Below, in pieces: positions 28,126 to 37,212 of a DNA stretch of 64,000 bases. Made by a program: the position numbers and the translations under genes. Positions within the stretch are counted from its first letter, which is position 1; each line of letters starts with the position of its first letter. This DNA is from a bacterium (GTDB taxonomy: Bacteria; Pseudomonadota; Gammaproteobacteria; UBA6186; Azoamicaceae). The notes beneath the pieces are model-generated. The model was not told the origin of the DNA. It saw nothing but the letters and a program-made list of their open reading frames with translations, and did not search any database. The stretch lies in NCBI GenBank assembly GCA_027364575.1, contig DAHXPC010000002.1, forward strand, positions 1-64,000, in the 5' to 3' direction.

Positions 28126-28571
28126 TAAACGCCGGGTTGAATAATATTGGCATATAATTCCCTAAATACATAATCGATATTATCAACCGTGCCATATTGA
28201 CCTGTTGCCTTGATTTGAAAGATATGATACGTCGCCCCTGCTTCCGTAAATGAAGATTGTGTACAAGTAACCGTTGAGGTAAATCCATTTAAGCCCCCTT
28301 GAGTAAAGGTAAGGTTAGTGGGGCTTGCGGGGCAGTTATAAGGCGCGCCGCCTCCGGAAGCCGCACTGGGCGCCACTTTATAAACACCCCATTCCAATCC
28401 GCTTTTTGCGGCATAATACGCTTTTACACCTTGAATGTTGAGATTTTCTGAAGTGTTTGTTAAGGCACTAATGCTCACAATATAGCTTCCGATCAATGCG
28501 AGTATCACCACAACAAAGAGTGCTGCGACAATTGAAAATCCTTTTTCTCGAGGCGCTATACAAGTCGTCAT
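28125..28571 (-). CDS. mshP: MSHA minor pilin-like protein MshP (PilX type)
   Basis: This 148-residue prepilin-like protein begins with a short basic leader ending in Gly11, followed by FSIVAALFVVVILALIGSYI. It lacks the usual Glu at position 5 of the mature protein, as is common for PilX/GspK-type minor pilins that cap the pilus. The segment YYAAKSGLEWGVYKV near residues 52-66 is the signature of this group. It overlaps mshO by 4 nt (ATGA) and mshQ by 1 nt. It probably forms part of the tip complex that primes MSHA assembly. Confidence 0.85.
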   Translation of the reverse strand: MTTCIAPREKGFSIVAALFVVVILALIGSYIVSISALTNTSENLNIQGVKAYYAAKSGLEWGVYKVAPSAASGGGAPYNCPASPTNLTFTQGGLNGFTSTVTCTQSSFTEAGATYHIFQIKATGQYGTVDNIDYVFRELYANIIQPGV

Positions 28572-29524
28572 GGCGAATTATTTACTCCAACCTGTCGAAT
28601 TAAGGTTATGGTTTCGCCCATCCTGCTCGTCAAAGTCAAGGACAATGTAATAATGCCATTATTTTGCGATGAACCTGCTTGATAGGTAAAATTGCACCCT
28701 GTCACGTTTTTGGTTAATTGTGCACCTTGAACGGTATTCAAAGGTGCCGCTGTGGGATCAGTAGGCTGCACTGAATTAATAGGATATCCGGAATATCGAG
28801 TTATATTTTTTATACCAGCACTCGTATCACAAATATAGGTTATCGGCGTATCCACAATATCAATACGCTGCCGAGTGGAAGGCAAAGCAAATAATGTACT
28901 CGCACTAAGGGTAATTTGGCCCTCACTGCCTGGGTTAGTGAGCGTCACTGTTGTGGTGGGGGGAGTGATGGTGACAGAGCCCGGAGGAGGTAAGCAACCT
29001 GAGCAGTTCGATGCCGCAATCGTGCTGTAAACGTTGGCACCCGGTGATGGGTTATCGGCAGGAATGCTTCCACCGGTATTTGCCCCTGTATTGTAAACGA
29101 CTAACCGACAATTACCGGTTATACAAATAGGATGGTTATGGGCAAATTGGAATTGGCCAATCACGTTAAACTGACTAACGGGATTGGCAAAATCCAAAAA
29201 TAACCCCGGAGCCGTTGCCCGGTATCGCATTCCTTCAACAATATTTACCATTTCCAGCGCAATTCGATTAGCATTGTTTGGATCTTGTTTAACTCTCAAA
29301 CTATTGGGAACAGCCCGTTGAATATCGCGCACCATTCTCTGTAATGCTTGGGTGGATGCATCTACCAATTCGGCTCGATCCAGTACATTGCTATAAGCAG
29401 TAATCGGACGAGAAATAAATCCTCCTACCGCTATTGATAAAATAGAGGATATCGTAATCACCATAACCAGCTCAATCAGGGTGTAACCTTTTAAGGTATT
29501 GTTTTTATCCATTTTTTTTTTCAA
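28568..29524 (-). CDS. mshO: MSHA minor pilin MshO (PilW type)
   Basis: This 318-residue minor pilin has a leader ending KG (Gly13) before YTLIELVMVITISSILSIAV, with the conserved Glu5. The adjacent stretch around residues 55-75 (DASTQALQRMVRDIQRAVPN) is the typical PilW/GspJ amphipathic helix. The globular part is long, Thr/Pro-rich in the middle (TITPPTTTVTLTNPG) and contains a clustered Cys pair (ASNCSGCLPPPG). It overlaps mshD and mshP by 4 nt each. It is expected to sit at the pilus tip with MshD, MshP and MshQ. Confidence 0.87.
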   Translation of the reverse strand: MKKKMDKNNTLKGYTLIELVMVITISSILSIAVGGFISRPITAYSNVLDRAELVDASTQALQRMVRDIQRAVPNSLRVKQDPNNANRIALEMVNIVEGMRYRATAPGLFLDFANPVSQFNVIGQFQFAHNHPICITGNCRLVVYNTGANTGGSIPADNPSPGANVYSTIAASNCSGCLPPPGSVTITPPTTTVTLTNPGSEGQITLSASTLFALPSTRQRIDIVDTPITYICDTSAGIKNITRYSGYPINSVQPTDPTAAPLNTVQGAQLTKNVTGCNFTYQAGSSQNNGIITLSLTLTSRMGETITLIRQVGVNNSP

Positions 29525-29985
29525 TAATTCGTCCTATACACACTAAATGTTAGAGTTTGCATACTGGTATGCGAAACTTTAACGTCTATACGAATTCCTT
29601 GTGTTCCAGTGGTTAAAGAAGGTGAGCCTAAATTTGCCGCCCCACTATCCACAGTAACATTGACGGTATAAGCGCCTAAGCCTGCAATGGCCGTATGCGT
29701 TTGATCCGTTGGAACCTCAGACAATCCATTATATTGACAAATATTTGTAAAAGAGGAACGGGTGCCTGCTGGGCAAGGAGTAATTGGAAAATCTTTTGAA
29801 ACCATTTCTTCTAAATAACTTTCGGCAATTGAAACGGCTTGATGGGTTAGCAAGGGATCAGCACTATATTTTACCGCTGTGTTAATCGTAAGGATTGTCC
29901 CTAATAAAGCCACACTGATAATTGTCATCGACATAACCAATTCAACTAATGTAAAGCCTTTAGCCGTCGATCCTTGGTTCTTCAT
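29521..29985 (-). CDS. mshD: MSHA minor pilin MshD (PilV type)
   Basis: This 154-residue prepilin has a leader ending in AKG (Gly10), then FTLVELVMSMTIISVALLGT with Glu5. The motif HQAVSIAESYLEEMVSKDFP around residues 42-61 is the PilV/GspI signature. Two Cys (PCPAGTRSSFTNIC) could form the usual small disulfide loop. Its start overlaps mshC by 4 nt and its stop overlaps mshO by 4 nt. It is one of the four minor pilins expected to initiate assembly. Confidence 0.87.
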   Translation of the reverse strand: MKNQGSTAKGFTLVELVMSMTIISVALLGTILTINTAVKYSADPLLTHQAVSIAESYLEEMVSKDFPITPCPAGTRSSFTNICQYNGLSEVPTDQTHTAIAGLGAYTVNVTVDSGAANLGSPSLTTGTQGIRIDVKVSHTSMQTLTFSVYRTNY

Positions 29986-30482
29986 TGCACAAAGCCTGTC
30001 ACGCCAATCACAGTCACAGTATCCCCTCCAACAATACTCACCGTCGCATTATTAATAACTGTACAATTGCTGGCTTGTGTCGCCTGGCCTAAGGCATCAA
30101 AATACAAAGGCCAATTCCCGGTAAAAGTTAAACTCACAGCGCCTGGGGCTTGTTTAACGTAAGTGCCTGATCGATCTGCAGGATCGCTTATCGGAAAAAA
30201 ACCCGTGCCCGTGGTACAGTTTGGGCCCTCTATGCGCCGCTGTAAGATAATTGAGGTAGGGGTTAATGTCACTTGAATATGACTGCCGCTCGCAACTGCC
30301 AATTTTCGAGCATACCGTAATGTATTTAAGATTTCAGCAGAATAAACACTTTTTTGAAACGTGAGAGTGGAAAAAAAACGTGGAAGGGCAGTCACACTGA
30401 GAATACTGATAATCACTAAAGTCATTACCATTTCGATCAGAGTAAATCCTTTTTCAAATATAATGTTATCGTCTCTAAACAC
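29982..30482 (-). CDS. mshC: MSHA minor pilin MshC (GspH/FimT type)
   Basis: This 166-residue prepilin has a leader ending EKG (Gly12), then FTLIEMVMTLVIISILSVTA with Glu5. The segment SAEILNTLRYARKLAVASGS near residues 38-57 is characteristic of FimT/GspH proteins. It is separated from the major pilin gene by 230 bp containing a strong hairpin, then coupled to mshD by a 4-nt overlap, so the minor pilins form one tight sub-operon. Confidence 0.86.
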   Translation of the reverse strand: MFRDDNIIFEKGFTLIEMVMTLVIISILSVTALPRFFSTLTFQKSVYSAEILNTLRYARKLAVASGSHIQVTLTPTSIILQRRIEGPNCTTGTGFFPISDPADRSGTYVKQAPGAVSLTFTGNWPLYFDALGQATQASNCTVINNATVSIVGGDTVTVIGVTGFVQ

Positions 30483-30653
30483 CGACTTACTCCTGAATCC
30501 ACTGCCTTGTTTATCCAGATTAAAAGCCCCTAATGTATTGAAATTTAATAGCGGTTTTATATTCTATTGCTAAATATGGATTACGTTATAAGCAGCTTAG
30601 ATATGTTTGAGTAGCTTTATATGCATATATTCTACATTTTTCTGCTCGATTAT

Positions 30654-30696
30654 AACGCTTGATTACTTACCCAAAATAGGAATGTAATCAAGCGTT
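30654..30696 (-). terminator. 13-bp perfect inverted repeat downstream of mshA
   Basis: On the minus strand AACGCTTGATTAC pairs with GTAATCAAGCGTT around a 17-nt loop, about 16 bp after the mshA stop. No T-run follows, so it is more likely an mRNA-stabilising or partial-termination hairpin than a classic intrinsic terminator. Such a site would let mshA be expressed far above the minor pilins downstream. The rest of 30483-30712 holds nothing else recognisable. Confidence 0.6.
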
Positions 30697-30712
30697 TCTA
30701 ATCTTTACCCAA

Positions 30713-31225
30713 TTATAATGAGGTTGCTAAAGTCGAAGTCACAGCGCCTGTAGCTGGGTTATAAGTAATTTTAGTCGCCGAAGTAGGGTCTGCAGGTAAC
30801 GAATAGACGCACGTAGAAGCCGTAGCATCAAATGCCGCTACATAACAATTATTCGGGTTGTCGCATGAGGTCGCGGCCTGAGGTGCGGCCGTACTTAAAA
30901 TAGCATTCCAGCTGGTGATACAACCAGACTGATCTGCAGCCCTTGGCCACCCATTGGCATTAAGGGGGACAATTGCTCCTCCTTCCAACGTAACATTACC
31001 CACGGTTGAAGTAGCGCCCGCTGCAATCCACGCACTATGCGCTATATTCACTGCAGCACTTAAAGCCCCAGCCACCCCTTGGTTTGAAGCATTACGTGCT
31101 TGCAATGTAAGGTTAGCAAACTTTGGCAACGCTGCAGCAGATAAAATACCAATTAAAACAATCACGATGACTAATTCAATTAAGGTAAAACCTTGCGCTT
31201 TCCCTAAACTTTCTGTTTTTAACAT
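30713..31225 (-). CDS. mshA: MSHA major pilin subunit MshA
   Basis: This 170-residue type IVa-like pilin is the likely main subunit of the pilus. The leader ends AQG (Gly12) before FTLIELVIVIVLIGILSAAA, with Glu5. The next helix (ANLTLQARNASNQGVAGALS) matches MshA pilins. The globular part has four Cys (SGCITSW, SCDNPNNCYVAAF, STCVYSLP). A strong ribosome site GGGGTGG precedes the ATG, fitting a highly made protein, and a hairpin follows the gene. It sits between mshG and mshC; mshB and mshF, usually found next to mshA, are absent. Confidence 0.92.
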   Translation of the reverse strand: MLKTESLGKAQGFTLIELVIVIVLIGILSAAALPKFANLTLQARNASNQGVAGALSAAVNIAHSAWIAAGATSTVGNVTLEGGAIVPLNANGWPRAADQSGCITSWNAILSTAAPQAATSCDNPNNCYVAAFDATASTCVYSLPADPTSATKITYNPATGAVTSTLATSL

Positions 31226-31286
31226 TTTTCCACCCCTTATTTATATATAAAAAATTGAGCCTAAAAAAAGTATAGCCCACCCCGGT

Positions 31287-32513
31287 TTATTTACCAGTGG
31301 CCCCCTTCCAGAGATCCCACATCGGTAAAAATACCCCAAGCGCTAGAACTAACACTATCCCAGCAATAATCACAATTAAAATAGGTTCTATTGCCGCACC
31401 AAGGCGTTTAACATCATAATCCACCTCTTGTTCATAGTAATCGGCCACTTCGTCTAAAAGTTTATCTATTTCTCCCGTTTCCTCTCCAATGGCTAACATT
31501 TGCAAAACCAATGGCGTAAACATACCACTTTTGGTGGCGGCAACCGTTAATGATTCCCCATGTTCAATATAGGTACGCATGGTGAGCACTTTTTCTGATA
31601 CAAATACGTTATCCGTGGTTTTGGCAATCATGGCGATAGCCTCTAATAAAGGCACTCCGGTTCTGATGGAAAGCGCAAAGCTGCGTGCAAAACGGGCCAT
31701 TAATGCTCTTTGTAAAATATCGCCAATTAAAGGAATACTTAGCTTCCATTTATCCCATGCTCTGTGGCCTATGGGGGTCCGAACATAAAATACCGCCATG
31801 GCAAATAATCCAATAGCGCCACCTAGTAATAGATACCAATAATTCACAAAAAATTTAGAGGTGGCAATTAATATTTGGGTAGGCAAAGGTAGCTCTACTT
31901 TAGAATTGCTAAAAAATTTGGCAAACGCTGGGATAACCAATAAATTAATAATGACTATAGCAATTGAAATAATAATCAATACCGTAACAGGATAGCGAAC
32001 GGCCGTTGATATTTGTCTTTTCGTATCGGCTTCGCGTTCGAAATGCACGGCTATTTGACTAAATACCTGATCCAAACTTCCGGTGTTTTCACCGACATTG
32101 ACTAAAGCGGTCATTAAGGTTGGAAAAACAGTGGGGTGATGGTGCAAAGCAAAAGATAAAGATTGACCCCCTTCAAGGTGTGCTAATACCTCCGTTAAAG
32201 CTTTTTTTAAAGTGTGATTTTTAGCACTTTCTAAAACTACATGTACAGAGCGCACAATGGGGACACCGGCTTTTAACAGCGAATACATTTGGCGACTTAG
32301 AAAAGTTAAATCTTCGGTGGTTGGCATATCTAACTGTAAAAAATTGATATACCGAGCAAGATCTTTTTGTTTTTCAACATGCACGCCCATTGAAATAGGG
32401 GTTACCCCCGTCCGGATTAACTCGACGGCAACGGCAGACTCATTGATCCCATCCATAGTCCCCTTGATTTCTTTTCCAAATTTATTACGACCTAAATATT
32501 CATAACGCGGCAT
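31287..32513 (-). CDS. mshG: MSHA platform protein MshG (GspF/PilC family)
   Basis: This 408-residue polytopic inner-membrane protein forms the base on which pilins are polymerised. It has the two T2SF domains of the family (about 70-195 and 275-395), each with the LxxGxPLLxAL-type segment (LLKAGVPIVRSVHVVLE, SIRTGVPLLEAIAMIAK), a GENTGSLDQVF/GEETGEIDKLLDEV motif pair and three long hydrophobic helices. The N-terminal MPRYEYLGRNKFGKEIKGTM region is also typical. It follows mshE by about 20 bp. The length is standard. Confidence 0.93.
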   Translation of the reverse strand: MPRYEYLGRNKFGKEIKGTMDGINESAVAVELIRTGVTPISMGVHVEKQKDLARYINFLQLDMPTTEDLTFLSRQMYSLLKAGVPIVRSVHVVLESAKNHTLKKALTEVLAHLEGGQSLSFALHHHPTVFPTLMTALVNVGENTGSLDQVFSQIAVHFEREADTKRQISTAVRYPVTVLIIISIAIVIINLLVIPAFAKFFSNSKVELPLPTQILIATSKFFVNYWYLLLGGAIGLFAMAVFYVRTPIGHRAWDKWKLSIPLIGDILQRALMARFARSFALSIRTGVPLLEAIAMIAKTTDNVFVSEKVLTMRTYIEHGESLTVAATKSGMFTPLVLQMLAIGEETGEIDKLLDEVADYYEQEVDYDVKRLGAAIEPILIVIIAGIVLVLALGVFLPMWDLWKGATGK

Positions 32514-32533
32514 TAAAAAATCTCACCTTTGGT

Positions 32534-34225
32534 TTATTCACCCGTGATTTTAAAAACTTCAGAAAGTGTAGTAATTCCTTGAGAAGCCAACTCAAAAGCA
32601 GATTGTGCTAACGATTTAAAGCCCGGCTGCAATTTTGCAGTGTGAGTAAATAGATTACCATCACTAACCCTTAACGCATCTGCCAATTCCGGGGTAATTT
32701 CTAAAAATTCGTATATACCAATACGTCCTCGATAACCGCTTTTATTACATCTGGAACAGCCAGCACCTTGTTTAAACGCAAAGGAAGATTGTTTAGCGCC
32801 AAACACCCCTTCCATCCAGGCTTTATCGGCTACGGTGGGCGTATATTCCGTACGACAGATTTCACAAATTCTGCGCACTAAACGTTGAGCCAATACCCCG
32901 CGCAATGCACCTGCTACTAAAAAGCCTTCAGCTCCCATATCCATTAGGCGAACTGTACTGCTAATGGCGTCATTCGTATGCAAGGTCGAAAATACCAAAT
33001 GGCCCGTCATGGCAGCGCGTAGGCCAATCCGAACGGTTTCTTCATCTCGCATTTCCCCAACCATGATGATATCGGGATCATGCCTAACGGAGGCCCTTAA
33101 AACATTAGCAAAGGTTAAATCCACAATCGTATTCACTTGTACTTGATTGATTCTTGGCAATACATATTCAACGGGATCTTCAATCGTGATAATTTTAGTT
33201 TCTTCGGTATTTAGCTCATTTAAAATAGCGTATAGTGTGGTGGTTTTACCGCCACCCGTTGGGCCGGTGACTAAAATCATGCCATTCGGTTTATGGATTA
33301 ATGTTCTTACCTTTAGCAAAATATTTTCTTTCATGCCTAATTGATCTAACTTTAGGAGTCCTTTGGTTTGATCGAGTAATCGTAAAACGGCCGCCTCACC
33401 AAAATGAACCGGCATAATGGCAACACGAACATCAATCTGCTTTCCTTTCACCACTATCGCAAAGCGACCATCCTGTGGGATCCTTTTTTCTGAAATATTC
33501 ATATTCCCTATTAATTTTATTCTTAACACTAGGGCAGACATAATTTCTTTACCGGGGATAATATGTTCGTGTAATACGCCATCAATGCGTTGGCGAATAC
33601 GTAATTGATTTTCGCCAGGTTCTATATGAATATCAGAGGCCCCCACTTGAACCGCATCTTCAAAAATGGAGTCTAATAGCCTCGATACTGGAGCTGCTTC
33701 TGCACTAATAACTTCAATTTCCGGCACTTCTTCCGCTTTTATTTCTTCTTTTAAAGCAGCTGCAAATGAAGTAATATCTTCAGTTCTTCTATAAACCAAA
33801 TCGAATACACGTAACAAATCATTTTCACTGACAATGGAAACAACCAGCGTGCCAGACAGGATCCGGCTCAGTTCATCATAAGCCATTAGATCGGTCGGAT
33901 CAGCCATACCAACCAAATAATTTCCTTCAACAATATCTAATAAAATAATTCTGTGGCGCCTTGCTATTCTTTCTGGCAACTTCTGAATAATATCTGCCTT
34001 AATTTGATATTTTTTTAAATCGATAAATGAAATATTTAACTGCTGGGATAGGGCTTGAATTAAATTGGCTTCACTCACAAAATTGTGCTGTATTAAAATA
34101 TCGCCAAGCTTGCCACCGGACTCCGTTTGCATATCCAATGCTTCTTTAAGTTGCTCCGCGGTTATGCGACCCGCATTAATCAACACATCTCCTAATCTTA
34201 TTTTTCGCAAACCTGCAAATGCCAT
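32534..34225 (-). CDS. mshE: MSHA assembly ATPase MshE with c-di-GMP-binding MshEN domain
   Basis: This 563-residue GspE/PilB-type hexameric ATPase powers pilus extension. The N-terminus has two tandem MshEN-type repeats, RLGDVLINAGRITAEQLKEA (residues 10-29) and KLGDILIQHNFVSEANLIQA (39-58). In Vibrio MshE this arrangement binds cyclic di-GMP. The core has Walker A GPTGGGKT at 321-328, an Asp box near 345-350, Walker B DIIMVGEMRD at 385-394 and a His box near 408-416. A zinc site is formed by C454, C457, C490 and C493. No residues look lost, so the motor should be active and controlled by the second messenger. Confidence 0.95.
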   Translation of the reverse strand: MAFAGLRKIRLGDVLINAGRITAEQLKEALDMQTESGGKLGDILIQHNFVSEANLIQALSQQLNISFIDLKKYQIKADIIQKLPERIARRHRIILLDIVEGNYLVGMADPTDLMAYDELSRILSGTLVVSIVSENDLLRVFDLVYRRTEDITSFAAALKEEIKAEEVPEIEVISAEAAPVSRLLDSIFEDAVQVGASDIHIEPGENQLRIRQRIDGVLHEHIIPGKEIMSALVLRIKLIGNMNISEKRIPQDGRFAIVVKGKQIDVRVAIMPVHFGEAAVLRLLDQTKGLLKLDQLGMKENILLKVRTLIHKPNGMILVTGPTGGGKTTTLYAILNELNTEETKIITIEDPVEYVLPRINQVQVNTIVDLTFANVLRASVRHDPDIIMVGEMRDEETVRIGLRAAMTGHLVFSTLHTNDAISSTVRLMDMGAEGFLVAGALRGVLAQRLVRRICEICRTEYTPTVADKAWMEGVFGAKQSSFAFKQGAGCSRCNKSGYRGRIGIYEFLEITPELADALRVSDGNLFTHTAKLQPGFKSLAQSAFELASQGITTLSEVFKITGE

Positions 34226-34230
34226 TTACC

Positions 34231-35061
34231 CTATCCTTTTAAAACATTGATACGATCTTGAACATATTTTAAAATGCCCGGATCAATATTGCCTTCAGCG
34301 GTTAATCGGTGATACCCATCTAGCGCTGCTGTTTTTTGGCCTTCTGCATCTAATGCAATGGATACGCCTAATAACCAAAGGGAATTTTTAGGCTCCATTT
34401 GCAATAAGCGAAAATATTGCTGTCGCGCAAGCGCATAACGACCAGTTTGTTGGTATACATGCCCTAAAAATGCCATATAATTTTTATCATGGGTTCGACT
34501 ATCCTTTACCTTAACCAATAAGGCCAAAGCTTTATCCGGCTCATCCCTTTTATTATGCACAGCGGCCATTAATCTTAAAAAATCTGCATTATCTTCATCC
34601 AGCCTTAATCCTTCGGCTAATAGATCTTCAGCCCCATCTAGCAGGTTTTCCTTAATATATAAGGTGCCCAGTGCTATCCGAGAAGCATGGTGACGTGGCA
34701 TTTCATTTAACGTGCTCATCAAAAGTCTTTTAGCCGAAGTCGTTTCACCATTACTGATATGTTCTAGCGCGCGACGATAATCAACCCCGCCTTGCTCATC
34801 TTGATTCAAAGTTGCTTTGCGTTTTTCAAAAAATGGCCCATCCGCATTTGGAGTAAGGCTAGAGATAGGTTTTGCGGCTTGGATCTCTACTGCAGGCTCT
34901 TGTTTTTTAAAAATAGCATTTGGCGCTGTCACTTGACTCACACTTTGGGCAGACAAGGGCAATTCGACAATGCGATCGGGAACTGTCCAAGCTTCGCCGT
35001 ATAAAGGAAATAATAAAATCCCTTTAATGATGAGTGTCTTTGCAATTATATTTATTCTCAT
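34231..35061 (-). CDS. mshN: MSHA biogenesis TPR protein MshN
   Basis: This 276-residue protein has one N-terminal hydrophobic segment (residues 5-24), a polar linker of about 60 residues and a run of about four tetratricopeptide repeats (roughly 90-270; LLMSTLNEMPRHHASRIALG, ARQQYFRLLQMEPKNSLWLL). MshN/PilF-like proteins assist secretin assembly or bridge the envelope. It lies between mshL and mshE, where MshN is expected, and its start overlaps the 3' end of mshL by 38 nt. mshM, the AAA ATPase usually between mshL and mshN, is missing. Confidence 0.85.
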   Translation of the reverse strand: MRINIIAKTLIIKGILLFPLYGEAWTVPDRIVELPLSAQSVSQVTAPNAIFKKQEPAVEIQAAKPISSLTPNADGPFFEKRKATLNQDEQGGVDYRRALEHISNGETTSAKRLLMSTLNEMPRHHASRIALGTLYIKENLLDGAEDLLAEGLRLDEDNADFLRLMAAVHNKRDEPDKALALLVKVKDSRTHDKNYMAFLGHVYQQTGRYALARQQYFRLLQMEPKNSLWLLGVSIALDAEGQKTAALDGYHRLTAEGNIDPGILKYVQDRINVLKG

Positions 35062-36865
35062 CTCGATTTATCTCCTCATTTATCGTATCAAATCGATCAA
35101 TATTATTATTCATGGCTTCAATCTGTGAAACAGGCTCCATCACAATCGGTTTTAATAAAATAACCAGCTCACTTTTTCGGGTTACCTGAATGGTGTGTCC
35201 AAATAGAAACCCTAACAATGGCAGATCTTTTAAGATAGGCAATCCTACTTTTTTATCTGAGGTCTGGTTTTGCATTAACCCTCCGATGATAACCATTTCT
35301 CCGTTTTTGGCTTTCACCATGCTGTCCGATTCTCGCACATTGCTTTTTGCCATTGGGTACTCTTGTTGAGAAATGGTTTTAGTATCTGAATCAACGCTGC
35401 TAATAGTTGGATGAATATGCAAAGTTACATCATTTTTTTCGGTAATATGCGGCGTAACATCTAATGCAATACCGGAAAAGAATGAGTTAAAAGTAACAGT
35501 CGGTGAAGATGTTGTTGCTCCTGCTGCAGGTGTCGTGGTGGTTGTGGTAACACCAGTGACATAATAGGCATCGGATCCCACTTTAATTAAAGCTTTTTGT
35601 TTATTCATAGTAGAAACCCGCGGATTGGAGAGCACATGCACTTTCCCTTGTGCACTGAGTAATTCCATAAACGCACCCAAATGTTTAAAGTTGGCTGCCA
35701 ATGCAAACACCCCCCCAAAACTTCCTGAATTCCCCGCTATTTGTGAGAAATTATTACCCGCTTGCCCAGGAATGACATTAACAGCACTCGTTCCATTTGC
35801 ACCTCCAGGAAAAGTGGCATTTGGATAAAAGGCATCCTTTATCATCCCATTGCCAATACTAGCAGCCCCCATCCGCCCACTAATCAAATTCCAATTAATT
35901 CCTGCCTGAAAGCTATCATCCAATTCCACTTCTAATATTTTAGCCTCTAAAATAACCTGTTTATTTAAGGAAATTTCAGCGCTTCTTAAATACTCCTCTA
36001 CTCTTTTTAATTCATCTGGCATTGCCTGTACCACCACCAAGCTTGCCATAGGGCTTACTGCAATGGTTCGTCCTTCACCCTTGCCAATAATAATTTCAAT
36101 GGCTAACGCTAATTCTTTCCAGAAATCGGTTTGAGAAGTGGTGGAAATAACACTGTTGGCTGAACCACTGGTACCGCTGCTGCTTCCCCCTGTGCTGCCT
36201 CCGCTTGAACTGTTGTTCCCACTACCCGAACTACCTCCGCTTGAACTGTTTCCACTACCCGAACCACCTCCGCTTCCACTCCCGCTTCCACTCCCGCCGC
36301 CCGAATTTATTCCGCCAGCCGAAACTTGGGTATTGGATTGGCCGCTACGTTTAATATCGAGATAGTTAACGCTAAAAGCCCGTGTTTGAAGAGCAGCTGG
36401 CGATACTTCTATGCCTTGTGTAGTTTGGCGAAAACCATACCCATAGACATTGCGCACCGTTTCTAAGACTTCCGGAATAGTGACTTTTTTTAGCTGCAAT
36501 GAAATTTTTCCATCTACACCAGGGTGCACAGTAATATTATAAGGCGTGCCTTCAACTAAACTTAAAAAAAATGTTCTTGCAGGCACCTGCTCTGCAACCA
36601 AATCAAATCTTTTTTCGACAGAGGCATTTTCTTTTCCTTGAGCGGCCACTAAATTAGGCATAAATGCTTTTTTGATATCTTCCGGTAAAGATGTGCTCGA
36701 TTGATTATTCATTATCTCACTGTGAATAGCAGCTTCTTGCAACGTATCGTGCATGATATGTCGAGTATTTCGTTTTTCAGCCGGTAGCTGACACCCCATC
36801 AGAACAGACACCGCCGTCGATACTGCCACGATTTTTTTGATTAAAATAATTTTTTTATTTTTCAT
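35024..36865 (-). CDS. mshL: MSHA outer-membrane secretin MshL
   Basis: This 613-residue protein forms the gated outer-membrane pore of the pilus. A lipoprotein signal is clear (VLMG before C25), so it may self-target. An N-domain lies near 85-160 (FFLSLVEGTPYNITVHPGVD). Residues 184-236 form a Gly/Ser-rich linker of about 50 residues. The secretin core follows, with the C-terminal signature VRESDSMVKAKNGEMVIIGG and LPILKDLPLLGFLFG near 525-575. It overlaps mshK by 4 nt and mshN by 38 nt. Shorter linkers are usual, and the DNA there is repetitive, which makes length variation likely. Confidence 0.93.
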   Translation of the reverse strand: MKNKKIILIKKIVAVSTAVSVLMGCQLPAEKRNTRHIMHDTLQEAAIHSEIMNNQSSTSLPEDIKKAFMPNLVAAQGKENASVEKRFDLVAEQVPARTFFLSLVEGTPYNITVHPGVDGKISLQLKKVTIPEVLETVRNVYGYGFRQTTQGIEVSPAALQTRAFSVNYLDIKRSGQSNTQVSAGGINSGGGSGSGSGSGGGSGSGNSSSGGSSGSGNNSSSGGSTGGSSSGTSGSANSVISTTSQTDFWKELALAIEIIIGKGEGRTIAVSPMASLVVVQAMPDELKRVEEYLRSAEISLNKQVILEAKILEVELDDSFQAGINWNLISGRMGAASIGNGMIKDAFYPNATFPGGANGTSAVNVIPGQAGNNFSQIAGNSGSFGGVFALAANFKHLGAFMELLSAQGKVHVLSNPRVSTMNKQKALIKVGSDAYYVTGVTTTTTTPAAGATTSSPTVTFNSFFSGIALDVTPHITEKNDVTLHIHPTISSVDSDTKTISQQEYPMAKSNVRESDSMVKAKNGEMVIIGGLMQNQTSDKKVGLPILKDLPLLGFLFGHTIQVTRKSELVILLKPIVMEPVSQIEAMNNNIDRFDTINEEINRDENKYNCKDTHH

Positions 36866-37212
36866 TTTGACGGCTCCTTAATTGGATGACCAAATAAATG
36901 CAATACCCGCTCGCCTTTCGGTCCGAGCAGTATGACTTGATAAGCTTCAATTGATTTTACCGTGCTATCACCCACTTTATCGCCCGTTTTCACCGCCTGA
37001 TTATTCACAATCGCAATCTTGCTATCCGCAGAAGTCAATATTGCATCTAGAACAAAGGGATTTTTTGTATCCACTTTTTGTACTGAGATTGCACCCGGGC
37101 GATCCACGTTAAAACTTGCAGGCTGAGTGGGATCTTGAAAATCGGCATAAGTTTGTACACTCACGAAAATTAAGAAATAAAGATAATATTTAGGGATGAC
37201 TCTATTACACAC
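36862..37212 (-). CDS. mshK: MSHA biogenesis protein MshK (PilP-like)
   Basis: This 116-residue periplasmic protein has an N-terminal hydrophobic signal (YYLYFLIFVSVQTYA), followed by the DPTQPASF motif that is the usual MshK mark, and a small HR-type beta domain (LDAILTSADSKIAIVNNQAV, GDKVGDSTVKSIEAYQVIL). It is expected to link the inner-membrane MshI/J complex to the MshL secretin. It overlaps mshJ by 8 nt and mshL by 4 nt. Confidence 0.85.
   Translation of the reverse strand: MCNRVIPKYYLYFLIFVSVQTYADFQDPTQPASFNVDRPGAISVQKVDTKNPFVLDAILTSADSKIAIVNNQAVKTGDKVGDSTVKSIEAYQVILLGPKGERVLHLFGHPIKEPSK

Noticed and set aside
36138..36365. Leu/Pro-rich frame opposite the mshL linker
   Set aside because: It is the shadow of the Gly/Ser repeat coding sequence on the other strand.
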